Shown: positions 44,336 to 56,125, counted from the first letter of the stretch. The stretch is 64,000 nt of DNA from Oncomelania hupensis (GCA_036898135.1 CM072522.1:30681755-30745754), one strand, 5' to 3'. Numbers and translations: made by a program. The notes: generated by a model not told the origin, from the letters alone.

Positions 44336-44727
44336 AGAAGAACCATGTGTGTGATGTTTCAAAGAAAACTTGTTACTTTCATTAGGAATTTCAAGAGATG
44401 CTTACATACATGTTAGTATGTGCAAAAGTGAGAAATGGTGTGTGCATTATCAACACTTCAATTCAAATTGAGAACTTGATGAAGCAAAGCCTGAGACAAG
44501 CTGGAAACAAGAAGGAACGGCGTGCAACATTTTATAATTACCCTTTCAGTGTACGGCACACAAGTTTTGTAAGCCCTTGAAATATGGCACCAACGCCCAG
44601 CATGGAATATGTGTTCCCCCTTTGAGTGCCACTGATGTATGGCATATGCTGTTTCAAATCCCTGAAGTGCCCCCATTCCCTGGCATATGATGTTTTGTAA
44701 CTGTCCTGGAGTGGGGGGTAGGACAGA
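44336..44727. other. 3' flank of ZNF gene 4
   Basis: A further finger remnant (AACCATGTGTGTGATGTTTC) at about 44340, then unassigned sequence with no gene. Confidence 0.5.
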
Positions 44728-44880
44728 GGTGAGAGGACAACATTCAAGAATGGACCGGCTTGACACTGAGTGAAGCCTTGAGAGTTGCTGAGGACAGAGA
44801 AAGATGGAGTACACTGGTTAAACAATCATCTGTGGTGCCCCAATGACCTTCGAGTTAAAGGATAGGACAGGATACCGAAT
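44728..44880 (+). mobile_element. RTE-like LINE, short 3' end (copy G)
   Basis: Matches the last 150 bases of copy E (GAGGACAACATTC, then GCTGAGGACAGAGAAAGATG, then ATCATCTGTGGTGCCCC) and ends GGATAGGACAGGATA. It is strongly 5'-truncated. Confidence 0.85.
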
Positions 44881-44894
44881 CAGTACCCTCATCC

Positions 44895-45838
44895 CAGGGT
44901 TCGTAGCGATTGGGAAAGTTTGGGAAAAATCAAATCCATTTTCCAGGCCCTGGAAAGTCTGTGAAAATCAACATTTCTTTTTTTGGTTTGTGAAAGTTTG
45001 AAATCTGCATACATGGCTTCACAATCTACACGTTTTGCTGTTTTAGTTTATATTTTAACTTAAAAAAAACAACATGATGCACATACAAAAACGATTGCTA
45101 GAAAGCGACCTAAAGACGTACACGGTACTTTCGATTTCGACCGGTACTCGTGAATTATTTCCCTTTAAACTTTTTTAAATTTCCGGTAATATCCGGTTCT
45201 CTTTCTCATTCCGCCATCGTGGTCCAGGTCGGAAAAGAAAAAAATTCACTGAAAATTCACTGGTGTGAAGTGACAAGGGAAGGTTATCTCCCTTTCCTAA
45301 TTCCATACTGTTACAGATATATAAGCTGATCATGACCTACGGTGCAGAACTTGTACTTGATTTTCAAGTTTTTGTATTTGTATTGAATTCACAGCATTCA
45401 TGATCCAGATCCAACTCGGTATTAGAAAAAAAAAATGTTTGTGTGTTGCAATGTTGACCTATGCAACAGCTTACCTTCATCCATTGTGGATGCAGATAAA
45501 GTAAAACAATTTTAGGCTAGATTAGATAGGTTGAGGAGAGACCAGCCGTTTAAATTGTAATCGTGAGAGTGAACCACCACTTAGAAAGTTGACCTTTGAG
45601 TCGACAGCAGGGGCTTAGTTGGGCCTTATGTTGAATATGTTCCTGTGAAATCTTGTGAAATGACTTGGTGAGTTGTCAAAATGTACATAGTCCATAACTT
45701 AAGTTTTGTTTTCAATTCCCAACATTAAAAAACCCGACTTAGTTTGGGTTATAGGGTCTTTGAAATTTGCATCAAACGGTACTTGAAAGTTTGGGAAAAG
45801 TTTGTGAATTTTGTGTTGCCTTTATGCTGGGAACCCTG
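44895..45838. mobile_element. hAT-like non-autonomous element (MITE)
   Basis: The left end CAGGGTTCGTAGC and the right end (reverse complement CAGGGTTCCCAGC) form short inverted repeats. Further in, both sides carry TTGGGAAA and TTTGTGAA motifs. TCATCCC flanks both ends (44889-44895, 45839-45845), near the 8 bp expected for hAT. No coding frame is seen in its 0.94 kb. It differs from the hAT at 4820-6062. Confidence 0.75.
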
Positions 45839-45845
45839 TCATCCC

Positions 45846-47316
45846 CATCCCCTCTGACACTGATTACTCCCAACACAAGTATGTTTGCACATTTTCTCAG
45901 TAACAATAGTAGCACAAGAACAGGATCTAAACTTTTGTGTGCAAACAGAGATGTAAAACAATATTTCTTGTAGATCTATTTCAGTATGGACATATTAGTA
46001 GGTACCGGCAGCCTCTTATTACGCTATGCGGGAAAGGTCTAAATGTGGTGAAAATGGCATATTTTGAATTAATTTTTGTGTTGCGATTTAATTCAATTTT
46101 TGTAAAAAAAAACTATGAATAAGAAAGAATAAAACCCGAACGTTTTACTTATCTACTTTTTGTGTGTTCTTGTTGATGGGTTGTGTTGAGGGAGAAGGGA
46201 GAACGATCGCAATCGGCAGCGAAAAGCTGCTCCGCACATCGCCATTTTCAACCTGCCAGTGAAGGCAGCGCGAGCGACAAACACACATACCTCACGAAAC
46301 GTCTGCTCGCGGGCTGTATAGTTCATTCATAATATGCAAATTAGGTCAGGTTAAAAGACGAAAAGCCAACGATTCGTTTCGTATAAATATTGTTTTAGTC
46401 GTTATTTTTTTTCTCGTTGAAATTCACAGTCAAAGTTTAGGAACGACTTCAACTGCAAATATCTTTTAATCGGGTGGAAAAAATGCCAACAATATTAGAT
46501 GATTCGGAAAGCTGGGTTTTCGACCTTTTCAATGGTGTACGCAACTTAGTCACATGATCCACGTCCCGTTGACGCGAGCCAGTAAAAGACGAGTACCCAT
46601 TCAAGCGTGCTTTGTGGTTGACCCGAACTGTCATGGCGGACGATCTGAAAATGTCAGCTTCTAACGATGTGTGTTTGTCGCCATTTCTTCGCGAAATCGG
46701 ATAATCAATTGGTAAGTACACTTGATAATTACAGATGGTTTTCGGATAAAATTATTATTGCCCATAGTTTTGTTTAATGTATACCTCGAAACGTGTTTTT
46801 TTTTTTTTTGAAAGTTCGACCGATGTAGTGTTAGATTAGTCTTAGAAGTGTTCAAACATCGAGTGATGGTTCAGATACGACCATCGGCTAATTTTAGTGC
46901 AAACATTTAGCCGTTACATATAGTCACACAATTCTTTCTCAGGTTTCGCAAAACCATAATTCACGCATAGTTGTGTAGTTTTCTTGTGGGATTATCGATG
47001 ATTGATGTAATATTTATACGTGTAGGCCTATAGAAACCGAAAGTAGCGTTCAGCAACAAACGCTGTTCTTCTAGAGACTAGAATTGGTAGGCCTACGCAC
47101 TGCTTTTTTAGTTTTAAAATTTTATTAGCACTCACGTTACTGTTTACATGTGTTAAAATTAATTATTATTAGTAATTATTATTAATTTAAATGCGTGTTA
47201 CATGTCATGTTTATTACAGGATGATGGATCTCAAGTATTTTATCATAAATGTCATGTGTTGAGATCAGCATTGTTGCACTTGCACTTATTTTTTCCTTTC
47301 ATATTCATTGTTGTAG
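45846..47316 (+). other. Spacer with a promoter-like stretch
   Basis: CpG-containing sequence at 46195-46345 and 46590-46690 stands out from AT-rich flanks. An octamer-like ATGCAAAT lies near 46335. GTCATGGCGGACGATCTG (about 46629-46646) resembles a YY1-type start region, and CAATTG/GTAAGT near 46711 could be a donor. ATG at 46633 reaches TAA after 23 codons, so this may be a short coding or untranslated first exon of an unknown gene. Confidence 0.35.
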
Positions 47317-47546
47317 GCACACTCACAAATGGAGTTGTTGTGGATCTTGTGAGGTTTGTGAAGACTGAGAGAAAATCCTAAACCACCTGCCAGCCTGTCC
47401 TGACTTTCCTAGGAGCCAATGCCAAGCAGCTAGACAAGAAAAGCATGGATAAAATCTATGAGAAGTACTGTTCCCTGCAGAAGTCCATTAAAAGACCAAA
47501 TGGCAAGGAGAAGTTGGACTCCTTTGTAAATGCTACTGCTAGTTAA
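47317..47546 (+). pseudogene. Exon-like remnant of an unrecognised gene
   Basis: After TTGTTGTAG one frame from 47319 reads TLTNGVVVDLVRFVKTERKS, a TAA, then PVLTFLGANAKQLDKKSMDK and YCSLQKSIKRPNGKEKLDSF, ending at TAA (47544-47546). Apart from the single internal stop the composition is protein-like (amphipathic, Lys-rich). I do not recognise the family; it may be part of a transposon-encoded or multicopy gene. Confidence 0.4.
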
Positions 47547-48988
47547 GGTCCACAAACTGTTGTCTGCACTATTGTGTATCACATCTCAGAAAATATGTTA
47601 AATAATAGTTGCCAACATATGCATAAGAACAAATTCACGCGGAGGTGGGGGTCTTGCAAGAGAGGGGGGGGGGGGGGGGGTACAAAAAGAAAAAAAATCT
47701 ATTTTAATTTTCACTGTACCTTCATACATATCAATTAAAAGATCTCTATATAACAAGACAAATGCAGTTTAAATCAATGAAATCAGATAAAAAATGATCA
47801 AATAGCATGCGTTTGAAGTTATTAGCTATTTGCTTCTGAATCTTTCCACGGGGAAAATTTTGGGGGGGGGGGCATTTTTGGAGTTCAGCAGTTCATTCTA
47901 TTGACAACTGCCAGGTCCCAAAAAAAATAGGCTATTTTGTCACTACCAGGACTCTGCTTACTCCAAAAATGAGGCTCATGGGCTTTATAATTTTTAAGTT
48001 ATGAACATCTAAACTTTGCAAAATATCAATTTTGGCAAAATTACGCAATTCGCGGCACAAAAACTCGTTACGAAAATAGCTGTATCTCTGGTTCTAATTG
48101 AGATAGACCCATAATTTTTTTTTTGTTTTCTTATTTCTACCCCAATCTATAACTCTGTACCATTCACTTGTGTGAAAACTTAAAACCAAATTTTACCCTG
48201 CCGGTACCTAATATTAGTTCACCTTCGCATGTGCTTGAATATGTGGCTGGATGCAGCATGGTAAAAGATACAACACAGTCACACACATGCACCTCACAAA
48301 GCTACTCAGTTGTATAGATAGAACATTTGGCAATAGACAATCCTCTTCAAGGAGAATTTGGAGTGAAATATATACATGTTCAAAATCCATTGATATGTAC
48401 CTCTAACAACAACACATGACAGAAAGAAATAAAGAAAATAAAATCTCTCTCTCTCTGTGTCTCTAAACATTACTTGAACGCATGTAATGGTTCCGAAAGC
48501 TGTAATTTTTGGAGTTGTGCCAATATTTTAATGTCTTGTGCTTGTGTTCATCCCAAAATAAAATTGTTAAATGTGTATACGCAAATTATAATGTAAACCC
48601 ATTGATAATTTTAAGAGATATTTGTCATGCAGTTTGGGATAAAAGTACATGCAAACCGAATGTCGGCCAATGCAGGGAATAAAAACGGTTTGAGTGAGGA
48701 TATTTGTATTGCTCGTTGTTTGTTGCTGTTGCGTTGAGGTAAATTAGAATCATTGGTCAAAACATTGTTGAGTGGAACCTGTCATTGAGCAAAGTTCGAA
48801 ATAAACTGATGCAACATTTTAAAAGATACAATACACATGCACCGTACCCACATTCTCCATCACAAAGTTACCCAATTATAAATATAGATTGTGTACATAC
48901 ATGTGACCAAATTAAACCAAAAATATTATTTCACTGGAGCCTCTCCTAGAAGGGACAGGTTCATTAACACACATAGAGACAGACACAT
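47547..48988. other. Spacer, no gene seen
   Basis: AT-rich with two poly-G runs (about 47666-47680 and 47863-47872) and a short CT run near 48447-48465. No coding frame or known repeat was recognised. Confidence 0.5.
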
Positions 48989-49384
48989 GAAAACTCTTCC
49001 GAGACAAGACTCCTTGTTTGTGTATGAGGTCTGTTGGATCAGCTTGTGAATATTGGACGCTTTCTGCCAGGTGGTCACTAGGGCTTCCTATGATGTTATT
49101 ATTTAGCAATGTAGGCATTTTATAGGTATGTGTTTTGTTGATAATTTATAATGATGTTTGTATTCTATTTTGTTTTTGTAAACGAGGGTTCGATAAGTTG
49201 GGGTGAAGCCTCAGCCGTCCCCGGCGTGGGATGTCTTTATTGTAAAGTGACTGGCTGGTTGAGAGCTTTCGGTTTTACCACTAGGGTTGTTTCAGCAGAC
49301 CTTTTATGCGGATCGGGGGTTGTCCGGTCCTGATTTGGCTCGGAAGAGTCCGCTGGACCTAAAGCAATAATAATGTAATGTAAT
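48989..49384 (+). mobile_element. S1 repeat, copy 15 (5'-truncated)
   Basis: Starts inside the body at TGAAAACTCTTCCG and runs to a TAATG tail. The 5' truncation fits incomplete reverse transcription. No clear target-site duplication was found. Confidence 0.88.
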
Positions 49385-49430
49385 ATAAAGTAGTACAAGT
49401 ATGGACAGTAGTACAAGTAGGACTGGATAA

Positions 49431-49625
49431 TGGGGGTGCCTGGCAGCACAGTGGATAGATCACAGGTTTCCTATGCCGACAGTCACTGGTTCCAACCTTT
49501 TATAGGAAGAATTTACCTGACTTAGGGACCAGACTTTTCAGAAGTTTTTTTTTCCTGGTAGCCCAGTTTTCTCCCTCTCTTCAATAATGGTATTGGATAC
49601 AGTCAATCTACTTTTCAAATATAAA
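49431..49625 (+). mobile_element. tRNA-derived SINE
   Basis: The head reads GGGGTGCCTGGCAGCACAG, then TGGATAGATCACAGG, with A-box-like TGGCAGCACAGTGG (49441-49454) and B-box-like GGTTCCAACC (49488-49497), about 34 bases apart. A non-tRNA body follows. No tRNA fold with a CCA-compatible end is evident. The end is approximate. Confidence 0.65.
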
Positions 49626-49735
49626 AATTGATTTCTCTTCCGTCTTCTGTAATAGCAATATCTTCAGAGCTCCTTGCTTTGCTTGAAGAAACAGCGCTTG
49701 ATAGAGTCCTGTTTTATTATTATTGTGAATATTAT

Positions 49736-49907
49736 CCCCTGCGTGGGATGTCTTTATTGTAAAGTGACTGGCGGGTGGAGGGCATTCAATTTTCCCACTA
49801 GGGTTGTTTCAGCAGATCTTTTATGCGGATCGGGGGTTGTCCGGTCCTAATTTGGCTCGGAAGAGTCCGCTGGACCTAAAGCAACAATCAATCAATCAAT
49901 CAATTAA
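49736..49907 (+). mobile_element. S1 repeat, copy 16 (5'-truncated, CAAT tail)
   Basis: Only the last 170 bases of S1, starting CCCCTGCGTGGG, with an AATCAATCAATC tail and a perfect 12-bp duplication TGTGAATATTAT at 49724-49735 and 49908-49919. It is good evidence that S1 inserts by target-primed reverse transcription from its 3' end. Confidence 0.93.
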
Positions 49908-49914
49908 TGTGAAT

Positions 49915-49949
49915 ATTATTATTATTATTATTATGCATATTATTATGCA

Positions 49950-49983
<34 letters not shown>

Positions 49984-50603
49984 GTTGTTATTCTTATTAT
50001 TATTATTAACAAATGAATTAATGAATAATAATAATAAATGAGTTGATGTATACATTACAATTCTAATGTAATAATGAAACAAAAATATACACAAAGATTG
50101 CACAGTGTGTGTGTTTCTAAATGTTTTCTATGATCTAAGATATTTACAACTTTCCTGTTAAGCTAAACATTAGTGCTATACATGTGCTATACATGTAGAG
50201 AAGTACTGTACAAATCAAAAGGAACTACTCATGCATGCATACATACACGCACTCACACATTTTGACAATTTATTCAGAATTTTCGACTGGGCATTTTTAT
50301 ATACAAAGCATCGTCTTTTGATTGAGATATATAGCTGAAACCAATAGGCGCATGAAGAAAATGATTTCTACAAACGTGCATCCAAGACACGCATACAAAA
50401 TTCACATTGGGATAATGGACACAGTAACATTTTCTTTTCTTAGTCACAAATGGATGATTAATTTAAATGTATGGACAGTTTTGTGGCAATTTATTACATT
50501 ACAACGCAAGTCAGTTGGCTTTTATTTCAAAATGAGTGAATTTAATGAATAGATTAATCTCTCTCTCTCTCTGACTGACTCTCTCTCTGTCTGTCTCTCT
50601 CTC

Positions 50604-50659
<56 letters not shown>

Positions 50660-51289
50660 GCCCTATCTATCTCTCTTCTTCTCTTCCTGTACCTTCCTCT
50701 GTCCTTCTCCCACACACATACACACACACACACACAGACACATGTGTATGACTAGATAAGCATGGCTTACTAATTATATAGGGAATAATACTGTATACTA
50801 CAAAACCAAAATAATGTATGCCTATCACCACAAGCAGTCTAAGCATATCTGAACACAATAATAATTATCATCAAAGCTTTCATCATCAGGGCTATTGTAT
50901 AACGAGATTAACACACACAAATCCTGATAGGCCATCAAACTTTCACATCATTGCATCTTTTTTCCCCACACACGAGAAGGGTCATGGACCCCACTTAGAA
51001 GTATTTTGCAAGCCGTTTAACAGTAAAGGCACAAATTCTTATCATTTCACACAACCCACTCTCTCGTCTCCTCTCCCCACTCCCTGGCTCCTCCTTTCTA
51101 GCAGTATAATAATTGGGTTGGGTGAGGCAAGATGAGTTGAAGGACAGAACTGATCAGGAGAAGACTTTAAAAAAAGAAGTGAGCTTTGAGGTTCGTTGGA
51201 AATACATTTGAACGGCTTGCCATCTTGTTATTATTCGATGTAGCGTACTTATATATGAAAATAATATAATTGTGAAAGAATACAAACAT
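49915..51289. other. Spacer with (ATT)n and (CT)n microsatellites
   Basis: (ATT)n at about 49915-50005, a (CT)n/(CTGT) array at 50557-50655 and an (AC)n run at about 50710-50735. No gene was recognised; the open frames at 50322-50552 and 50818-51135 have no domain. Confidence 0.55.
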
Positions 51290-53131
51290 GATTATTATTA
51301 TTTAATAATAAATAATGAAGACATGATTATTCCAACCAAACAAGTCAAAATTTATCCAAACAACAAGCCCTGGGTCTCGAGATCACTGAAAAATACTATT
51401 AATGAAAAGAAAATTGCATTTCAAACTGGGGATAGGGAAGAAAGAAAGAGGGTTCAGAGGAAATTGAGGGAGGAAATACGTGCAGCTAAGTTAGAATATA
51501 AAGAGAAAGTTGAACGTCAGTTCCAGTCAGGCAACATGAGGGATGCTTGGAAGGGGTTGAAAACCTTATCAGGCCAAAATAAACCTCAGAGCAATGGTTG
51601 CCTGCGAAGTGAAGATGAAAAGTTAGCTTTCTCTAACGAGCTGAATGATTTTTATTGTCGTTTTGAACGCAATGATTTAAGTGACAGTTTGTCTGAAGTT
51701 TTGGTTGATCTTCAGGAAAGGGTGAGGAATGGGGAGGGAGATGCTTCCAGTGACTTTGAGATTCGGGATTGTGTTGTTGAGTCCCACTTCAAGAGAATAA
51801 ACCCCCGTAAGGCAATGGGTCCAGATGGCTTGTGTGGAAAACTGTTGAAAGTATGTTCTGCTCAGTTATGTGTTGTTTTCAGTCATTTGTTTTCTTTATC
51901 ATTGAAACACTGTGCTGTCCCCTCAGTCTGGAAAAATTCCACTATCTGTCCTGTTCCAAAGTCTAGAAGCCCATCTGAGTTGAATGACTATAGGCCCGTT
52001 GCACTCACCAGCATCGCCATGAAATGCTTTGAGCGTATCGTCTTGAAAAAACTTCTCTCTCAAACACAACAGTTTCTTGATCCTTTTCAGTTCGCATACA
52101 AGCAATACAGATCCACTGACGACGCAACACTCACTCTACTCAACAACGCTTATACACAGCTGGATAAACCTAGTTCTTTCGTAAGGATTCTCTTTATCGA
52201 TTTTTCTTCTGCTTTTAATACGATACAACCTCATCTAATGGCGCTCAAACTTCTGGCCCTTGACGTCAATCCCAGGCTTATCCTGTGGATAGTCAGCTTT
52301 CTAGTTCACAGATCTCAGTCAGTCTGCTTCCAGCGAGCTCTCTCCTCTACTCGAACTACATCAACTGGCTCCCCTCAGGGCACTGTACTATCTCCTGTTC
52401 TGTTTACTCTGTACACAAACGATTGCACCGGCTCTGAAAATACACCTCTCATTAAGTACTCAGATGACTCTGCCCTTCAAGACCTCTCCAACTCTGCAAC
52501 TGTTTATCTAAAAGAAGTGCAAAAGTTTATTGCATGGTGCAAAGAGAATTTTTTAAATATAAATTTGAAAAAAACTAAAGAACTGATTATTGATTTTAGA
52601 AAAAAACCATCTGCTGTGCCTGACTTAGTGATTGATGGAGAAAAGGTGGAGAGAGTCTCGGAATACAAATATCTTGGAACAATAATTGACCATAAGCTTA
52701 CCTTTGATTCCAACACTACTTCCATCCATAAGAAATGTCAGTCAAGAATATATTGCCTCCAGAAATTGCGCTCTCTGAAAGTCAATAAGTCTGTTTTATG
52801 TAACTTTTACAGCTGTTTTATCCAATCGGTGCTGACTTTTGGTTTTCTTTGCTGGTTTGGAGGTCTCAGTGTGAGGAGTAAGAATGTGTTGGATAGAATT
52901 GTGAAGGTGTGTGGGAAAGTGGTAGGTGAAGAGCAGAAGAGTTTGTGTGCGTTGTACGAAAGTCAAGTAAGAAAGAAAGCGAGCATGATTGTAAGAGACT
53001 CCACTCACATCCTAGCCCAGCACTACCAGCTCCTTCCTTCTGGTCGCCGTTTCAGAGTGCCTACTGTTTCTACAGTTAGAGCTAAGAACAGTTTTGTACC
53101 CAAATCAATACAAATTCTTAATAAGTGTTGA
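51272..53131 (+). CDS. LINE reverse transcriptase (CR1/Rex1-like), 619 codons
   Basis: A single open frame. After the leader it has the thumb-proximal region (KAMGPDGLCGKLLKVC, motif 1-2 type), LNDYRPVALTSIAMKCFERI, QFAYKQYRSTDDATLTLLNN, motif A (FIDFSSAFNTIQPHLM), TGSPQGTVLSPVLFTLYTND (motif B), and the catalytic box KYSDDSALQDL, where Tyr-Ser replaces the common Phe-Ala while both Asp are kept. The C-terminal RSKNVLDRIVKVCGKVVG and LLPSGRRFRVPTVSTVRAKN are typical of the family. The first in-frame Met at 51272 lies in AT-rich flanking DNA and is probably not a native start. No endonuclease is present. Confidence 0.88.
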   Translation: MKEYKHDYYYLIINNEDMIIPTKQVKIYPNNKPWVSRSLKNTINEKKIAFQTGDREERKRVQRKLREEIRAAKLEYKEKVERQFQSGNMRDAWKGLKTLSGQNKPQSNGCLRSEDEKLAFSNELNDFYCRFERNDLSDSLSEVLVDLQERVRNGEGDASSDFEIRDCVVESHFKRINPRKAMGPDGLCGKLLKVCSAQLCVVFSHLFSLSLKHCAVPSVWKNSTICPVPKSRSPSELNDYRPVALTSIAMKCFERIVLKKLLSQTQQFLDPFQFAYKQYRSTDDATLTLLNNAYTQLDKPSSFVRILFIDFSSAFNTIQPHLMALKLLALDVNPRLILWIVSFLVHRSQSVCFQRALSSTRTTSTGSPQGTVLSPVLFTLYTNDCTGSENTPLIKYSDDSALQDLSNSATVYLKEVQKFIAWCKENFLNINLKKTKELIIDFRKKPSAVPDLVIDGEKVERVSEYKYLGTIIDHKLTFDSNTTSIHKKCQSRIYCLQKLRSLKVNKSVLCNFYSCFIQSVLTFGFLCWFGGLSVRSKNVLDRIVKVCGKVVGEEQKSLCALYESQVRKKASMIVRDSTHILAQHYQLLPSGRRFRVPTVSTVRAKNSFVPKSIQILNKC

Positions 53132-53632
53132 CTTAATGCGTTGGGTGCGAGTGGTCGGTGGGAGTACTAGAGATGAATTTTATAATATGCAGCAATTTTT
53201 TCAACTATTCAGTATGTAAGTTAACTAATGCATAAGTTTTAAAATCTGTGATTGTCAGTGTTATAATGATACGCAGAGTTTGATGATTGTATATTTTTTT
53301 AAAGATGCTTTATAATGTTTATAATTTTGGTGTAATATAATCTAATGTCTAACCCATGTGTGTGTGGATGTGGGTGTGTGTGTGTTTGTGGGTAGGTGTT
53401 TTATTTATTTATGTTGAAGTGCAATAAGGACATGTAGTGTGATATGTATTTTAAGTTTTACAATGTGTCGGAAATGTTCTTGTTAATATGTACATAAGCG
53501 TGAGTACACGTACATGCTTACATGTTTATAGTAATGTTACATTTTATTACCTTTTGCTGACAGCAAATCCATGTTAGAATTTCTCCTTGGAGATAATAAA
53601 GTTTTCTGAATCTGAATCTGAATCTGAACTCT
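51290..53632 (+). mobile_element. CR1/Rex1-like LINE, 5'-truncated but with intact RT
   Basis: It begins shortly before the codons for IIPTKQVKIYPNNKPWVS, the usual segment after the endonuclease domain, so the endonuclease is missing. A 470-base 3' UTR ends GATAATAAAGTTTTCTGAATC with a (TGAATC)n tail at about 53604-53628. Fragments of the same family at 6115-7130 and 31868-32881 end in different tails, (CAA)n and (TTATC)n. The undisturbed frame suggests a recent insertion. Confidence 0.88.
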
Positions 53633-54685
53633 CGAATTTAGTTATTCAGAGTTTGCGCATTTTTTAGTCATGTGCTGATTATTATGACTTCCGGTAAGAA
53701 GAGCGCCTCTTGTAGGCAAACGTGAATGTGAAATTTTGTTATAATTTACTAGCTCTACAGTTCATTTTTGCAGATTGGCACTTCGAAATTTTCTTAGGAA
53801 TTGTACAGGTGTCTATTTGCGATCCTGTTGCTTCTGCTAAGCGCTAGCGTAAGTTGAAATCACTGTGCATTTTTCAATCGAGTAAAAACACAAAGAACAT
53901 TATGCAGAGCCACAAGAGAGAATTAAATCACCGGCTGTGAAGTCTCATCTTTCGTAGGCCTCAATTAAGTATTATATATATGTAGGAGGCCTACGAGTTT
54001 ACCAAGACGAAAGAAGAGACTTCAGACCCTGTGATTAAATTATGTAAATGAATGACAAAAATATTGATGCTTTTAATTATAAATAATGTTGACACTTTTG
54101 TGGATAATGAGGTAGATTTTGCATAATTGTCACTTTTATTGTGCAAGAAGAACGACCTTTTGCACCTAAGTAAACAAACTAGAACCATTTCTGACCCTAC
54201 ACTGACACTGTACAACTTTCAAGAACTGTAGATCTATAATTGGATTAGTATGTTGCTATATATCCATAAACTGGCATAGATGCAAGGGTGGCATTGCTGC
54301 GAAGTTTTTAGTGGCTTCAGGCAGGTTCCAGAGCAGTCTGGTAGAGCTCTCTCAAAGATGTCGAGCTCGCAATTGTGTCATCCAGTTGATCCCATCATCC
54401 ATGCGACAATTGCGCATGGAAAGAACGATTGTCTATATTGTTCCGTGTTGCTTTATTTGAAGCATTTATTATTGTTCCGGATATAATTTTCAGTTGGATT
54501 ATTAAATAAGGAAGAAGCAAATATGTTGGGTTTTCAGGGAATTTAAAAAACTTTTTTTTTCTATTGTCAATATTATATATTGAAAAAGAGATTGAACACT
54601 GTTTGTAAAGAATTATAATAAATTGTGTAAAAAAAAAAAATCGATAAACAGAATAATTTGTATTATATACAGGGTAACCATAAAC
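53633..54685 (+). other. 5' flank of ZNF gene 5
   Basis: No coding frame was recognised. AT-rich with short A-runs; an inverted pair GTAGGAGGCCTACGA lies near 53985. The promoter of gene 5 is expected here, but no box is convincing. Confidence 0.45.
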
Positions 54686-54825
54686 ATGGCAGAACGGCAG
54701 AGTTGTGATGGCCGAGAGCAGGAGAGTGTGACATTGGAGAGAGAGGTGTACATCACATGGTGCAGCGTTGGAGACAGTCTGTCGCTCTCTTCCCACTCCC
54801 AGATTGCAGCTTTTCTACTGGACAA
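54686..54825 (+). CDS. ZNF gene 5, start exon
   Basis: ATG at 54686 encodes MAERQSCDGREQESVTLERE, then VYITWCSVGDSLSLSSHSQI and AAFLLD, ending at donor ACAA/GTGAGTAA in phase 2. The partner exon at 61269 supplies the one base needed (AAC, Asn), giving AAFLLDNYLCHPDS. The S-H-S-x-x-A-x-F-L-L-D pattern followed by a C-x-x-C module resembles N-terminal domains of other invertebrate C2H2 proteins. The pairing rests on phase and order and needs transcript support. Confidence 0.6.
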
Positions 54826-55129
54826 GTGAGTAATCCTTAGGGGGATGTCCTAGGAGCAGGGTGGAACATCTTCTCCGACATAAAGCGGAAGATCCAAGAT
54901 AGGTCATAGCAGATAGTTGATACAATTTTAACCACTTCGTGTGTAAGCTGCATATCCATATTACCAGATTTTTACGAACATTTTGTTTGTTTTGTTATAA
55001 TTTGTTGTACATTTTAGAAATACATGACAGTTGTCCCTCACGGTATTAGAAACGACTTATGCTCGCTACATAAGTATTTTATGCCTAACAAAAATTACTG
55101 CTGAAACTGAATGTATTTTAAAAACTCGT

Positions 55130-56125
55130 CCACTATTTACTATACACGAGACAGCCTAAAAAAACAAGAATACATTTAAAACCTTATCCAAAACCGTCAC
55201 AATGCACAAGACATGAGGCAGTGTAAATAAAAACTTTTTGTTTATAAAACAACATGCCAAAATACTACAATATAGAAGGAAACAAACACAAATTTCAAAG
55301 TACAACAATTTACAAGACAGAGCAGAATAACACACAGTGAAGTTGTTCATGATTTTTTTCTATGGAGACATGCATTCTTTTGAGAGAGAGAGAGATTAAA
55401 CATTTAATAACATATCAGTCATCCATATACAGCGCATGTAGACTGTGTATTGTGTTTTTCGATAATCTAATGTGTGTAAAGAAAAGTCACAGGAAGTCTA
55501 CACAGAAAAAGAGCAATGGAACTTAACACCATGCAAATAAAATTAATGGTACTCACCACTACTTGTTTGTCCTAGGCAGATCATTTTTACTATACACGAG
55601 ACAGCACAATTAAACGAGGTACAAAATTAAATTTAAAACCTCATCACAAACCATCACAAGTTACAACAAAAAATGCTTCTTTTTTTATTATTATTTTTTT
55701 TTTAACAAAACAACAGCTCAAAATACTGCAATTTACTATGAAAAAACACATATGAGAAAACATCGCATAGATCTCAGAGTATACATGTAGGGAAAAGTCG
55801 GGTAATATTAAATGGAGTGTATTGAAAACGAGGCCTTCCAGGAAAGCCTTATTTCATATATTACACTTCGTTTCATAGTACCCAATTTTCCCCTACAATA
55901 ATTTTACCAGACAGAACAAAACAACACACAAACACATGCGCACAGTGAAGACCTATGTTCTTTTTTCAATGAAGACATTAATTTACTTTATGGAGAGAGG
56001 GGGGGGGGGGGGGTAGAAGAGATATGCAACATTTAATAACATATTTTAGGTATGCCTGTGCAGTGCATGTAGAATGTTTTTGTGTTTTTCGATATAACCT
56101 AGTGCGTGTAGGAAACGTCACATAA
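55130..56125. repeat. Two diverged tandem units of about 450-540 bp
   Basis: TACTATACACGAGACAGC (about 55138 and 55588) starts two units that continue in parallel: TTTAAAACC, ACAAAACAAC, CACAGTGAAG, AACATTTAATAACATAT, GCGCATGTAGA/GTGCATGTAGA, TTTTGTGTTTTTCGAT and the GTCACA end. The second unit has an insertion of roughly 100 bases and a poly-G run at 55988-56012. They lie in gene 5 intron 1; family unknown. Confidence 0.82.

Noticed and set aside
49431..49500. tRNA gene
   Set aside because: A- and B-box-like motifs are present but no full cloverleaf; a SINE body follows. The same applies to 4276-4370 and 15047-15115.
51272..53131. Host gene with a 619-codon frame
   Set aside because: All motifs are LINE reverse transcriptase, with a 3' UTR and simple-repeat tail, and two decayed relatives are in the window.
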